Assembly: GCA_003153375.1 (NCBI GenBank)
Contig: PLYM01000253.1
Location: 17,929-81,928, forward strand
Direction: 5' to 3'
Length of the DNA: 64,000 nt
DNA from: Planctomycetaceae bacterium
Lineage (GTDB): Bacteria > Planctomycetota > Planctomycetia > Pirellulales > PALSA-1355
The notes beneath the pieces were generated by a model. The model was not told the DNA's origin, searched no databases, and saw nothing but the letters and a program-made list of their open reading frames with translations. Made by a program: the position numbers and the translations under genes. Below are positions 25,850-35,315 of the stretch, one piece after another (position 1 is the stretch's first letter; every line of letters begins with the position of its first letter).

Positions 25850-27118
25850 ATGGCACGCCTCACGGCTCATCGCGCCACGTGGCTGGTGATTCTCGCGCTC
25901 GCGCTCGCGGTGCGCCTGGGGGCCGGCGCATGGTGGCAAGCCAGAATTCCGCCTGGCCAGCAATTCTTCTTTGGCGATAGCCTCAGCTATTGGACCTTGG
26001 GACGCGAGATTGCGCGCGGTGAACCGTACACCTATCCCACGCCCGAGGATCGGGTGTTTCGCACGCCCGGCTATCCGTTGCTGCTCGCGCCGTTGTTCCT
26101 CTTATTGGGTGACGAACCGGCCGTGATGACGGCCCGCGTGCTGAGCGCGGTGCTGAGCACGGCCACGGTCGGCGCTCTCGGCTGGTGGGCGACACGTTTG
26201 TTTGACGTTCGCGCAGGTTATGCGGCCGGTTGGATCGCCGCCGTTTATCCGGGCGCCGTGTCGATGGGGGCCTTCGTGCTCAGCGAGGCCCCCTTCTGCC
26301 TGTTCATGGTGTTGCACCTCGCGCTGTGGGGATTGGCATGGCGCAGTCACGGGGCGAAGCCAGCGCTGGCGCTGGCCATGGGCGCCGGAGTGGCGGCGGC
26401 ACTGGCCACGCTCATGCGGCCGAGTTGGCTGCTCTTCTTGCCGTTCGCGCTGGTGGTGGGACTGGCGATCGATCGGCAGCGGCGGCGGCAATTGCTGGTC
26501 GGCGCGGCGATGTGCGCGAGCTTTGCCGTCTGCATGGCGCCGTGGTGGATTCGCAATGCGCACGTCACGGGGCATTTCGTGGCCACGAGCCTGCAAGTCG
26601 GCGCTAGTTTATATGACGGCTGGAACCCGGCGGCCGACGGCAGCAGCAATTTGTCCTTTGTCACCGACTTCGCCACGGCGGAGCGGGCAACCCCGACGAA
26701 CGACAGCGATCCGTTCGAATATCGCCTGGACCGGCGAATGCAGCGCGCGGCCGTGGAATGGGCAGCCGAGCATCCGGCGCAGGCCGCGCAGTTGGCGCTG
26801 ATCAAATTCGTGCGGCTGTGGAACGTCTGGCCCAACGAACCTTCGTTGCGCAGTTGGCCGCTACGACTGGTAGTGCTGATGACCTATGTGCCGCTGTTGA
26901 CCTTGGGGCTTATTGGCGTCTGGCGCTACACGTCGCACGGCTGGCCCTATGTGCTGGCCTGGCTGCCGGCGGTCTATTTCACGCTTCTCCATACCGTGTT
27001 TGTCAGTTCGATTCGTTATCGCGAGCCGGCCATGCTGGCGCTGGTGGTGTTGGCCGCCGCGGTGTTGGTCAAGGCCGCGCCTCGAGGCGGCGCCGCGCCA
27101 CAACCGGACGGTTCATGA
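25850..27118 (+). CDS. Glycosyltransferase family 39-like membrane protein
   Basis: A 422-residue polytopic protein resembling dolichyl-phosphate-mannose/ArnT-type (GT-C fold) transferases. After the first helix the acidic loop holds GDSLSYWTLGREIARGEPY, where the Asp is the expected catalytic position. Then comes RTPGYPLLLAPLF, typical of this group. About ten membrane helices follow, with a soluble loop at about 255-300 and further helices to residue 410. It would move sugars from a lipid carrier to an acceptor on the outer face of the membrane. Its stop codon overlaps an ATG (ATGA at 27115) in frame with the next gene. Confidence 0.85.
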   Translation: MARLTAHRATWLVILALALAVRLGAGAWWQARIPPGQQFFFGDSLSYWTLGREIARGEPYTYPTPEDRVFRTPGYPLLLAPLFLLLGDEPAVMTARVLSAVLSTATVGALGWWATRLFDVRAGYAAGWIAAVYPGAVSMGAFVLSEAPFCLFMVLHLALWGLAWRSHGAKPALALAMGAGVAAALATLMRPSWLLFLPFALVVGLAIDRQRRRQLLVGAAMCASFAVCMAPWWIRNAHVTGHFVATSLQVGASLYDGWNPAADGSSNLSFVTDFATAERATPTNDSDPFEYRLDRRMQRAAVEWAAEHPAQAAQLALIKFVRLWNVWPNEPSLRSWPLRLVVLMTYVPLLTLGLIGVWRYTSHGWPYVLAWLPAVYFTLLHTVFVSSIRYREPAMLALVVLAAAVLVKAAPRGGAAPQPDGS

Positions 27119-27147
27119 ACAGGGTCCTTTCGCAGTAGGAATCGCGT

Positions 27148-30100
27148 CTGATTACCAAGGGCTGCGTCAACGGCTGCTGGTTTCTTTTCAAATGGGGCGC
27201 GGCCCTGGCGGTCGTCGCTGCGCTGGCGGCAACGCCGTTGTTCTATAGCAAGGCGATCTACCGCGTCGAAGAAGAGATTCGCATTCGGGTCGAAGCCAAA
27301 ATCGCCTCGCGTTTCCCGCGACTCAAGGTGCGCGTCGCCGCGGCCCACATCACGGCTGACGGCATCGAGGTCCGCGGGCTGTCGCTGGCGGAATCGGACG
27401 CTCAGGGGCCGCAGGGCGAGATCGTCTACTTTGACGAACTGTTCCTGGCCTGCCGCACCAGCATGCAGGAACTGCTCTCGGCCAATCCCCAGGTGACCAG
27501 CATCAAGGCCAGCCGGCCAGTGCTGCACGCCACGCGGCGCCCCGACGGCACCTTCAGCACGGCCAAGCTGTTTCCGCTGCCTGAATTCCAAAAGATTGTG
27601 CCGACCACGACGATCGAAAACGGCACGCTGATCGTCTTCGACCCGCTGAAGAATCCTTCCAGCACGTTCACCTGCCGCGATATCAACTTGACGATCAAGC
27701 CGGCCGAGAACGGCGGCACGGCGCCCGACCTGCTCGACGTACACGGCTTTTTGACGGCCGACCAGATTCAGCGCGTCGATGTTTCCGGCACGATCAATCG
27801 CGCGAGCCAGGCTTGCAACCTCTCGGGCACCGTCGATGGCCTGGCCATCTCGCCCGAGTTGCAAGCGGCGCTGCCCGAGCAGGCCGCAAAGCCCCTGGAA
27901 AAACTGCACGCCTTGCGCGCCCAGGCGAACCTCAGTTTTCACGTCAGCAGCGACGGCACGGCCAACATGCCCCGCTTCGACGTCAGCGGACACCTGGCGC
28001 ATGGGCACTTGGACGATCCACTGCTTCCTTATCCGTTGACCGACATCAAGGCCGAGATTCATTGCGACAACGACGGCGTTCGCCTGACCCACCTGACCTG
28101 CTTGCAGGGCCAGGCCACTTGGGAGATGGCCTACTTCCATCGCCATGGATACGACGCCAACAGCCCCCTCGAACTGCGGCTCACCGGCAAGCAGGTACAC
28201 CTGGACGCGGCCTGGTCGAACATGCTGCCCGAACGATGGCGCACGGATTGGAAGAACTTCGATCCCGAGGGCGATATCGACCTCGATGGCACGATCGTCT
28301 TCGACGGTCAGACTTGGAAGCCGAAGCTCGAAGCGCGCGGTCTGAACAACGTTTCGTTCAGTTGCCACAAGTTCCCCTATCGCCTGGAGCACGCCCGGGG
28401 GTCGATGACGCTGCGCGACAACGTGCTCGACGTGGCCATCGTGGCCCACAGCGGCATCCAGCCGGTGACGATCAACGGACGGATCTGGAATCCCGGGCCG
28501 GGGTTCACCGGATCGATCGACATTCAGGGTGACAAGATCCAGTTCGACGAAAAGTTGTTCGCGGCCGTGCTCAAGCCAAAATCGCGCGACGCGCTGCGGT
28601 CGCTCAATCCTCGGGGCACCTTCAACTTCTTCGCTCGATTGCGTCGCGATGATCCGCGCATTCGCGAGATGCGCGAGACGCTCGACGTCACGCTCAACGG
28701 CTGCTCGTTGAACTACGACAAATTCCGCTATGAGCTCAACAACCTGCAAGGCGTGCTGCACATGCAGGACGGCCAGTGGAGCTGCCCGAAACTGGTGGGA
28801 ACTCACGGTACGGGCCTGATCACGCTGTCGGGCGGGCTTTCGACCTCGCCCGCGCGGGATCTGCTGCAAGTCAACATCGTCGCCAAGAACATCACCTTGC
28901 AGGAAGAGCTGCGCAATGCCCTGCCACTGGCCAGCCAGCAGCAACTTTGGGACGCGCTGCAACCGCACGGCAAGATCGACGTCAACAACGCACAAGTGAC
29001 GTTCGATTCGCAAACCCGCAAAATCTCAGTCGATCTGCGGGCCGTTCCGCGTGACGACGCGACGTCGATCGGCACGTCCATCGAGCCCGTCGCGTTTCCC
29101 TATCGCTTGCGGCTGATGGACGGGGTGATTCACTATCACGAGGGGCACGTCGAACTACAGAACATTCACGCGGTACACCGCAACACGACCGTACACACCA
29201 ACGGATCGTGCGACATTTCGCCCGACGGCCGCTGGGAACTACGGCTGCGCGATCTGACGGTCGACCGCATCCGGCTGCACGGCGACGACCACGAGTTGGA
29301 AGCCGCGCTGCCGGCGCCCCTAAAGCGGGCCGTGGCCGAGCTGCGGCCAAAGAACGCAATCAACCTGGCGGGCTCCGTCAATCTGGCCAAGGCCGGCCCC
29401 ACGGCGCCGCTACGGACCAGTTGGAACGTCAACCTGTTTCTGCACGAGGGCAGCCTGCAAGCCGGACCGTCGCTCGAAAACATTTTCGGACGCGTGCAGC
29501 TCGTCGGCGCTTCCGACGGAGCGAAATTCGCCAGCCATGGCGAGTTGGATCTCAACAGCCTCACGTTCAAGAATTTTCAGTTTACGCGAATTCAGGGCCC
29601 GATCTGGTTCGATAACAACACGGTGTTGCTCGGCGACTCGGGCGCGCAATCGAAACAAGGTCCGCAGACGAATCGTCACCTGACGGCCAACCTGCTGGGC
29701 GGCACGTTGACCGGCGACTGCCAGGTGCAGCTTGGTGCCCTGCCCCACTATTACCTCGTGGCCACGGTCTCGCAGGCCGATTTGAAACAGTTTGCTCACG
29801 AGAACATGACCAGCCATCAGAAGCTCGACGGCAAGATCCTGGCCAACATCGACTTGCACGGCCGCCGTCGCGCCGACAGCTTGTTCGGGTCGGGCAATAT
29901 CCACCTGAGCGACGCCAACGTTTACGAACTACCGGTGATGGTCTCGCTGCTGAAAATCATCCGCGCCAAGGCGCCCGACACGACGGCCTTCACCGAGTGC
30001 GACGTGGCCTTCGACGTGCGCGGCGAGCATATCGTGCTCAAGCGAATCAACTTGAACGGCGATGCCATCAACCTGATGGGCCAGGGAGCGCTGAAGCTCG

Positions 30101-30363
30101 ACGGCCAGACCAATCCGATCAACCTGCAATTTCACACCATGGTCGGACGCGGCAACGTGCCGCTCTTGAGCGGCATCTTGAGCGAAGCCAGCCAGCAGAT
30201 TATGAGCATCGAAGTCACCGGCACGATCGATCACCCCATCACCCGCACCCAAGCCTTCCCCGGCGCCAATCAGGCCTTGCAGCAACTTCAGGCCGACGCC
30301 GAAAACGCCACGCCGCTGCCGCCAGCGGATCGGGTAATCCAAACCGGCGGCACGCGCCGATAA
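27148..30363 (+). CDS. Large AsmA-like/DUF3971-type membrane-anchored protein with unusual start
   Basis: A protein of about 1070 residues with an N-terminal membrane helix (GAALAVVAALAATPLFYS) followed by beta-rich repeats similar to AsmA/TamB-type proteins (for example VDVSGTINRASQACNLSGTVDG and INLMGQGALKLDGQTNPINLQF near the C-terminus). Such proteins are proposed to bridge inner and outer membranes for lipid transport. No ATG lies at the expected place. The frame reaches back to ATG 27115 (ATGA overlap with the previous stop) but is broken by TAG at 27136-27138. Downstream starts are CTG 27148, ATT 27151 (TAGGAA just upstream) or TTG 27238, and the last would remove the helix. I give CTG. 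Confidence 0.82.
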   Translation: MITKGCVNGCWFLFKWGAALAVVAALAATPLFYSKAIYRVEEEIRIRVEAKIASRFPRLKVRVAAAHITADGIEVRGLSLAESDAQGPQGEIVYFDELFLACRTSMQELLSANPQVTSIKASRPVLHATRRPDGTFSTAKLFPLPEFQKIVPTTTIENGTLIVFDPLKNPSSTFTCRDINLTIKPAENGGTAPDLLDVHGFLTADQIQRVDVSGTINRASQACNLSGTVDGLAISPELQAALPEQAAKPLEKLHALRAQANLSFHVSSDGTANMPRFDVSGHLAHGHLDDPLLPYPLTDIKAEIHCDNDGVRLTHLTCLQGQATWEMAYFHRHGYDANSPLELRLTGKQVHLDAAWSNMLPERWRTDWKNFDPEGDIDLDGTIVFDGQTWKPKLEARGLNNVSFSCHKFPYRLEHARGSMTLRDNVLDVAIVAHSGIQPVTINGRIWNPGPGFTGSIDIQGDKIQFDEKLFAAVLKPKSRDALRSLNPRGTFNFFARLRRDDPRIREMRETLDVTLNGCSLNYDKFRYELNNLQGVLHMQDGQWSCPKLVGTHGTGLITLSGGLSTSPARDLLQVNIVAKNITLQEELRNALPLASQQQLWDALQPHGKIDVNNAQVTFDSQTRKISVDLRAVPRDDATSIGTSIEPVAFPYRLRLMDGVIHYHEGHVELQNIHAVHRNTTVHTNGSCDISPDGRWELRLRDLTVDRIRLHGDDHELEAALPAPLKRAVAELRPKNAINLAGSVNLAKAGPTAPLRTSWNVNLFLHEGSLQAGPSLENIFGRVQLVGASDGAKFASHGELDLNSLTFKNFQFTRIQGPIWFDNNTVLLGDSGAQSKQGPQTNRHLTANLLGGTLTGDCQVQLGALPHYYLVATVSQADLKQFAHENMTSHQKLDGKILANIDLHGRRRADSLFGSGNIHLSDANVYELPVMVSLLKIIRAKAPDTTAFTECDVAFDVRGEHIVLKRINLNGDAINLMGQGALKLDGQTNPINLQFHTMVGRGNVPLLSGILSEASQQIMSIEVTGTIDHPITRTQAFPGANQALQQLQADAENATPLPPADRVIQTGGTRR

Positions 30364-30439
30364 AGGTAGCAGCGAGCACGGCTGCGATCCTGAGGGGCCG
30401 GTTGCTCGCCCGCGGGTCTTCGGGGCGCCTGGATTCTGC

Positions 30440-30760
30440 ATGAGCATCGTCAACCTGGGCGGCCTGCCTGCCAGTGCGGCCGGTGCACCGCTGGCCCAAA
30501 CAAACGGTTCGGACGTCGAACGCGCCCGGCAGGACGTGCTCGATCAACAGCGTCGGCTGACCGCCGAAGGTCGGGCCGACCGAGCGGCCGGCATTGCCGA
30601 AACCGATGGCGAAGAACTGGGCACGAATGATCGCGACGCCGACGGCCGACGGCCCTGGATCATCCCCGGCCAGCCACGGCGCGCCAGCACGCCGTTTCCG
30701 CTTGTCGGATCAGCCAACCCAGCCGCCGACGTCGGCGGTCATTTGGATTTGACGGTCTAA
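30440..30760 (+). CDS. Small hydrophilic hypothetical protein
   Basis: A 106-residue protein, Ala/Arg/Asp-rich and without membrane segments. It starts MSIVNLGGLPASAAGAPLA, has a charged helical middle (VERARQDVLDQQRRLTAEG) and ends HLDLTV. It looks like a small planctomycete-specific cytoplasmic protein and may be partly disordered. No family is recognised. It lies 76 bp after the AsmA-like gene and 136 bp before dapF on the same strand. Coding status is supported by composition and by absence of a better frame. Confidence 0.6.
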   Translation: MSIVNLGGLPASAAGAPLAQTNGSDVERARQDVLDQQRRLTAEGRADRAAGIAETDGEELGTNDRDADGRRPWIIPGQPRRASTPFPLVGSANPAADVGGHLDLTV

Positions 30761-30896
30761 AGTCGGCCGCACGCTGCTCCACGAGGCCCCACAACCGGGT
30801 TTGCCCGCAATTGGGGCACGCCCTAGAATACTTGCCGAACTGCTATCGCCAAGCTCGTCATGATTGCGCGAGCCCTCCTTCGTATAAGTTTCTGTC

Positions 30897-31829
30897 ATGC
30901 GCTTCACCAAAATGCACGGCTTGGGCAACGACTATGTCTATGTCGATTGCTTTCAGGAGCCCTTTCCGGACGACCCGGCCGAGCTGGCCCGGCGCGTCGC
31001 CGATCGGCATTTTGGCGTGGGCGGCGACGGGCTGATTTTCATCACGCCCTCGCAGGTAGCCAACGCGCGGATGCGGATGTTCAACGCCGATGGGTCGGAA
31101 GCCGAGATGTGCGGCAACGGCATCCGTTGCGTCGCCAAGTACGTTTTCGATCACGGCATCGCCAGCGAGCGACGGCTGAAGATCGAAACCGGCAATGGCG
31201 TACTCACGCTCGATCTGGAGGTCGAAGGCGGCAAGGTCTCGCGCGTCAAAGTCGACATGGGCGAGCCGATCTTAGAAGCCGGCAAGATCCCGGTCGACAT
31301 CGGCGGGCCGGCCGATGCAAAGGTGATTGACGTGCCGATTCAAGGTCAAATTGAACTCGAGCCGTCCATAGTTTTCCATGAAGACAACTTTCCGTTGGAC
31401 CAGCGGATGACCTGTGTCTCAATGGGCAACCCGCATGTCGTGCTGTATTGCGGCTCGCCGCTTGTCATACCGAATTTGATTACGCCCAAGCCGCGAACCC
31501 AGCGTCGACCGGATTTTCTCGCGCTAATGCTCGGCAGCAAGATCGAATTGCATCGCATCTTTCCGCGACGCGTCAATGTGCATTTCGTCGAAGTCCACTC
31601 CAAGGACGAAGTGACCATGGCCACCTGGGAGCGCGGCAGCGGCATCACACTGGCTTGCGGCACGGGCGCGGCGGCGGTGTGCGTGGCGGGGGTTTTGACC
31701 AAGCGGACGGACCGTAAAATCCTGGCGCACCTGCCCGGCGGCGACTTGGAATTGGAATGGGCCATCGACAACCACGTCTATATGACCGGGCCCGCGACCG
31801 AAGTTTTCTCGGGCGTGTGGCCGTCGTAG
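30897..31829 (+). CDS. dapF: Diaminopimelate epimerase
   Basis: A 310-residue enzyme that converts LL- to meso-diaminopimelate for lysine and peptidoglycan. It begins with the diagnostic MRFTKMHGLGNDYVYVD. The two catalytic cysteines are C72 (EMCGNGIRC) and C254 (ACGTGAAA). MGNPH is at 177-180 and the C-terminal GPATEVFSG is intact. Residues about 186-211 (between VVLYC and LGSKIELHRIFPRRVN) form a segment roughly 16 residues longer than in ordinary DapF, lying away from both cysteines. The DUF374 gene begins 26 bp after the stop. Confidence 0.95.
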   Translation: MRFTKMHGLGNDYVYVDCFQEPFPDDPAELARRVADRHFGVGGDGLIFITPSQVANARMRMFNADGSEAEMCGNGIRCVAKYVFDHGIASERRLKIETGNGVLTLDLEVEGGKVSRVKVDMGEPILEAGKIPVDIGGPADAKVIDVPIQGQIELEPSIVFHEDNFPLDQRMTCVSMGNPHVVLYCGSPLVIPNLITPKPRTQRRPDFLALMLGSKIELHRIFPRRVNVHFVEVHSKDEVTMATWERGSGITLACGTGAAAVCVAGVLTKRTDRKILAHLPGGDLELEWAIDNHVYMTGPATEVFSGVWPS

Positions 31830-31854
31830 CAATTGCATTGGCAGTGAGGCAAGG

Positions 31855-32652
31855 ATGCCGGCGAAAAAGTTAATCACGCAATTCGGCGTCAAAGTTGGCG
31901 GCCTGCTGGCGGCCTCGGCCGTTCACGGCTGGATGTCGACGCTGGATTATAAAGCGGCCTTCTACGATCCCACGGTCGATCCGGTCGATGCCCGTTACCG
32001 GGGACAGAAGATCTATATCTTCTGGCACGAGAACATCCTGTTTCCGCTCTACCTCCGCGGCCATTGCAACCTGGCGATGCTACTCAGCCGGCACCACGAT
32101 GCCGACATCCTGACCGAAGTGGCCAATCACCTGGGCTTCGAGTTCGTGCGCGGCTCGACCTATGGCGGTGGCTCGGCGGCCTTGCGCGAGTTGCTGCGCA
32201 AGAGTCAGCACATGAATCTGACGATCACGCCCGATGGCCCGCGCGGCCCGCGGCGCGTGCTGGCGCATGGACCGGTGTATTTGTCGTCGAAGCTTGGCCT
32301 GCCGCTGGTTGCGATGGGCCTCGGTTACGATCGCCCGTGGCGCGTGAATAGCTGGGATCGTTTTGCAATTCCCAAACCCTTTTCGCGGGCTCGCGCCGTG
32401 GTGAGCCCACCGATGACCATTCCGCCAGCGCTCGATCGCGAGGGGGTGGAACATTATCGCCTGAAGATCGAGCGGTTGTTGAACCGCTTGACGGTCGAGG
32501 CCGGAGCCTGGGCCGAGGCGGGCACTCCCAAGATCGACGAAGTCGTCATGCGGCGACAGTGCGGCTATCCCCTTGCCCGGCACAGCGAACCGCCGCCGTC
32601 CGCGCTCGGGCCGCAGCCCTCGCCTGTCCGCGCCGCGGCCGGCGCGCCGTAG
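31855..32652 (+). CDS. DUF374 lysophospholipid acyltransferase-like protein
   Basis: A 265-residue protein of the DUF374 family, related to LPLAT acyltransferases. It has an N-terminal hydrophobic segment, IFWHENILFP (the HxxxxD-like block appears altered), then RGSTYGGGSAALRELL, and the family signature ITPDGPRGPRR. Members probably acylate lipid A-like or phospholipid precursors at the inner membrane. The C-terminal 30 residues are Pro/Ala-rich and look like a disordered tail. The 26-bp gap after dapF and 49 bp before xseA suggest co-transcription. Confidence 0.85.
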   Translation: MPAKKLITQFGVKVGGLLAASAVHGWMSTLDYKAAFYDPTVDPVDARYRGQKIYIFWHENILFPLYLRGHCNLAMLLSRHHDADILTEVANHLGFEFVRGSTYGGGSAALRELLRKSQHMNLTITPDGPRGPRRVLAHGPVYLSSKLGLPLVAMGLGYDRPWRVNSWDRFAIPKPFSRARAVVSPPMTIPPALDREGVEHYRLKIERLLNRLTVEAGAWAEAGTPKIDEVVMRRQCGYPLARHSEPPPSALGPQPSPVRAAAGAP

Positions 32653-32701
32653 CCAGGCCCACCTGCGGGCGAGTATATTGTCGCCGTGGGGAACTCTTGG
32701 C

Positions 32702-33979
32702 ATGGTTGACGACGACGATCTCTATTCGACCGGCGAGCAGTCAGCGGTGGACCGCGTGCTGTCGGTCGGCGAACTCACCGAGCAGATCAAAGGCACGCTC
32801 GAGAGCCGGTTTCAATCGGTTTGGGTTAGCGGCGAGATCTCGAACTTCTCGCGTCCCTCGTCGGGCCACTGTTATCTGACGCTCAAGGACGAAGCGGCTC
32901 AGATTCGCGCCGTGATGTGGCGCACCGCCGCCAGCCGCGTGCGGTTCGACCTGCACGACGGGCTGGAAGTGATCTGCCAGGGCTACCTCGACGTCTACGC
33001 CCCACGCGGCAGCTATCAATTGGTCATTCAACAGGTTGAACCCAAGGGCCTGGGCGCGCTGGAGAAGGCGCTCCGGCTGTTGCGAGAACGGTTGGCGGCC
33101 GAAGGGTTGTTCGCGCCCGAGCGCAAACGACCGCTGCCCAAGTTTCCGCGCCGCATCGCGTTCGTCACCAGTCCGACCGGCGCCGCGGTGCGCGATTTTC
33201 TGGAGGTGCTGCGCCGCCGCTGGCGCGGAGTCGACGTGCTGATCGTGCCGGTGCGCGTGCAAGGTGACGGCGCCGCCGGCGAGATTGCCGCGGGCATCGA
33301 ACTGGTCAATCGCCTGGCGCAACCCGTCGATGTGCTGGTCGTGGGACGCGGTGGCGGCAGCCTGGAAGATCTGTGGGCCTTCAACGAAGAGATCGTGGTG
33401 CGAGCCATTCACGCCTCGCGCATTCCGGTCGTCTCGGCCGTGGGGCACGAAATCGACGTGACGCTTTCCGATCTGGTGGCCGACGTGCGCGCGCTGACGC
33501 CCAGCGAAGCAGCCGAGCGCATCGCGCCGGCGGCGGATGAGGTGCTGGCCTACCTGGCGCGGCAGCGTCAGCGACTGGCGCAGGCCCTGCGCACCAGCGC
33601 CACCACGGCTCGGGCGCGTCTCGACGCCCTGGCTGCGCGGCGCGTGTTTCGGCGACCGTTGGAGCGCGTGCTGCTGTGGGAGCAACGGCTCGACGAGCTT
33701 GCCACGCGTCACGCGCGGGCCATCGAGCGACGCGGCGAACTGGCCAAGAGCCTGCTGACCGAAAAGGCCGGCCGGCTCGAGTCGCTCAGTCCGCTGGCTG
33801 TGCTGTCACGCGGCTACAGCTTGACGACGCGCGAAAGCGACGGCCAATTGCTGCGCTCGTCGCAGGTGCTGTCCGTGGGCGATCGATTGCACACCCGTTT
33901 GAATGAGGGAGAAGTGATCAGCCGCGTGGAGACTATCGAGCCAGCGCCCCGTGGCACGGCGAGGAGCAGAACGTCATGA
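32702..33979 (+). CDS. xseA: Exodeoxyribonuclease VII large subunit
   Basis: A 425-residue catalytic subunit of exonuclease VII, which degrades single-stranded DNA with XseB. The N-terminal OB-fold (VWVSGEISNFSRPSSGHCYLTLKD) precedes the catalytic domain with RIAFVTSPTGAAVRDFL, VGRGGGSLEDLWAFNEE and VSAVGHEIDVTLSDLVADVRA TPSEAAE. Coiled-coil helices follow and the C-terminal VLSRGYSLTT is conserved. I chose ATG 32702. The frame extends to 32573, but the extension overlaps the DUF374 tail. Its stop overlaps the xseB ATG by 4 nt. Confidence 0.96.
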   Translation: MVDDDDLYSTGEQSAVDRVLSVGELTEQIKGTLESRFQSVWVSGEISNFSRPSSGHCYLTLKDEAAQIRAVMWRTAASRVRFDLHDGLEVICQGYLDVYAPRGSYQLVIQQVEPKGLGALEKALRLLRERLAAEGLFAPERKRPLPKFPRRIAFVTSPTGAAVRDFLEVLRRRWRGVDVLIVPVRVQGDGAAGEIAAGIELVNRLAQPVDVLVVGRGGGSLEDLWAFNEEIVVRAIHASRIPVVSAVGHEIDVTLSDLVADVRALTPSEAAERIAPAADEVLAYLARQRQRLAQALRTSATTARARLDALAARRVFRRPLERVLLWEQRLDELATRHARAIERRGELAKSLLTEKAGRLESLSPLAVLSRGYSLTTRESDGQLLRSSQVLSVGDRLHTRLNEGEVISRVETIEPAPRGTARSRTS

Positions 33980-34344
33980 GTGCAAACGACGCTGGACAAT
34001 CCAAGGAATCCGCGCCCAGCTTCGAGGAAGCGCTGGCCGAGCTGGAAATCATCGTGCAGCAACTGGAAGAAGGGCAAATTCCGCTGGCCGCCGGGCTAGC
34101 CCGCTATGAGGAAGGGGTCAAGCTGCTCCGGCGGTGCTACCAATTGCTCGAACACGCGGAGCGTCGCATCGAAATGTTAAACCGTGTCGATCGTGATGGT
34201 CATGCACAGAGCGAGCCTTTTGAGGATGGGGCGACTTCTCTGGAGGAAAAGGCACAGTCGCGCTCGCGCCGACGCTCACGATCGGCCGAGAGCGAACAAC
34301 AATCGAGCGAAGGCGACATAGACGGACCGCGACGACTCTTTTAG
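33976..34344 (+). CDS. xseB: Exodeoxyribonuclease VII small subunit with C-terminal extension
   Basis: The conserved core (residues about 13-70: FEEALAELEIIVQQLEEGQIPL, then YEEGVKLLRRCYQLLEHAERRIE) is the two-helix XseB domain that wraps the long helices of XseA. At 122 residues the protein is about 40 longer than usual. The extra tail is polar, with a basic SRSRRRSRS stretch between acidic parts, and is probably disordered. The ATGA overlap with xseA indicates translational coupling. The ispA gene follows after 74 bp. Confidence 0.92.
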   Translation: MSANDAGQSKESAPSFEEALAELEIIVQQLEEGQIPLAAGLARYEEGVKLLRRCYQLLEHAERRIEMLNRVDRDGHAQSEPFEDGATSLEEKAQSRSRRRSRSAESEQQSSEGDIDGPRRLF

Positions 34345-34418
34345 AATGAATGTATTGTCGTCACTGCTCGTGGCGGCACGCAACAACTTCCATTCTCCGA
34401 GCCGTGGCGAACGCGTCC

Positions 34419-35315
34419 ATGACCGAAAGCGCCGTTTTTTCTCTCGACTGTTATAGCCAACAAGTGCGCGACTCCATCGATCGCGCACTCGATGCGTACA
34501 CGATTTTTGATCGTGGTTGTCCCGCCAAACTGCGCGAAGCGATTCGCTATAGCTTGCTGGCGCCCGGCAAGCGATTGCGGCCGATGCTCGTGCTGATGGC
34601 GGCCGAGTCCTGCCAAGGCACGACCGAAGCGGCCCTGCCGGCGGCCTGCGCCGTCGAGATGGTCCACACTTACTCGTTGATTCACGACGACCTGCCGGCG
34701 ATGGACGACGACGATCTGCGTCGCGGCCTGCCGACGTGCCACAAGGCGCACGGCGAGGCGGTGGCGATCCTGGCCGGCGACGCGCTGCTGACGCTGGCCT
34801 TCGAAGTGCTCGCTCGCGACATTCGTCCCGCCTCGACGGCCGCCGAGTGCTGCGCGGTGCTGGCCCGCGCCGCAGGCGCGTCGGAGCTGGTGGGCGGACA
34901 GGCCGATGATCTGGCTGGCGAGTTTTCCGCCGGCGATCTCGAATCGCTCGAGAGCATTCATCGCCGCAAGACCGGCGCGATGTTTCTGGCTTCGCTGCAA
35001 CTCGGTGCGCTCGTGGCTGGCGCGAATGCCGAGCAGCACGAGGCCTTGCACGAGTACGGCCGACGGCTGGGGCTCGTGTTTCAAATCACGGATGACTTGC
35101 TCGACGTGCGTGGCGACGCGGCCGCCATGGGAAAACGCGCGGGCAAGGACTCGGGCCGTGGCAAGTTGACCTTTCCGGGAATCTTGGGCGTGGAGAAGAG
35201 CGTACACCAGGCCGAAACCTTGGTGCGCGAGGCGTGCGCGGCGCTGGAACCGCTGGAACCGCACGCTGGCGGGTTGAAGGCCCTGGCACATTACGTTCTG
35301 CAGAGGAATCACTGA
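34419..35315 (+). CDS. ispA: Farnesyl/geranyl diphosphate synthase
   Basis: A 298-residue polyprenyl synthetase that condenses isopentenyl diphosphate with allylic diphosphates. The first aspartate-rich motif is DDLPAMD (residues 90-96) and the second DDLLD (225-229). KRLRPMLVLMAAE and the lysine/glutamine sites GKDSGRGKLTFP are present. The length and motif spacing fit the short-chain IspA group. ATG 34419 fits the conserved N-terminus, though the frame opens at 34350. Its TGA overlaps the dxs ATG by one base, so two steps of the isoprenoid pathway are translationally linked. Confidence 0.95.
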   Translation: MTESAVFSLDCYSQQVRDSIDRALDAYTIFDRGCPAKLREAIRYSLLAPGKRLRPMLVLMAAESCQGTTEAALPAACAVEMVHTYSLIHDDLPAMDDDDLRRGLPTCHKAHGEAVAILAGDALLTLAFEVLARDIRPASTAAECCAVLARAAGASELVGGQADDLAGEFSAGDLESLESIHRRKTGAMFLASLQLGALVAGANAEQHEALHEYGRRLGLVFQITDDLLDVRGDAAAMGKRAGKDSGRGKLTFPGILGVEKSVHQAETLVREACAALEPLEPHAGGLKALAHYVLQRNH

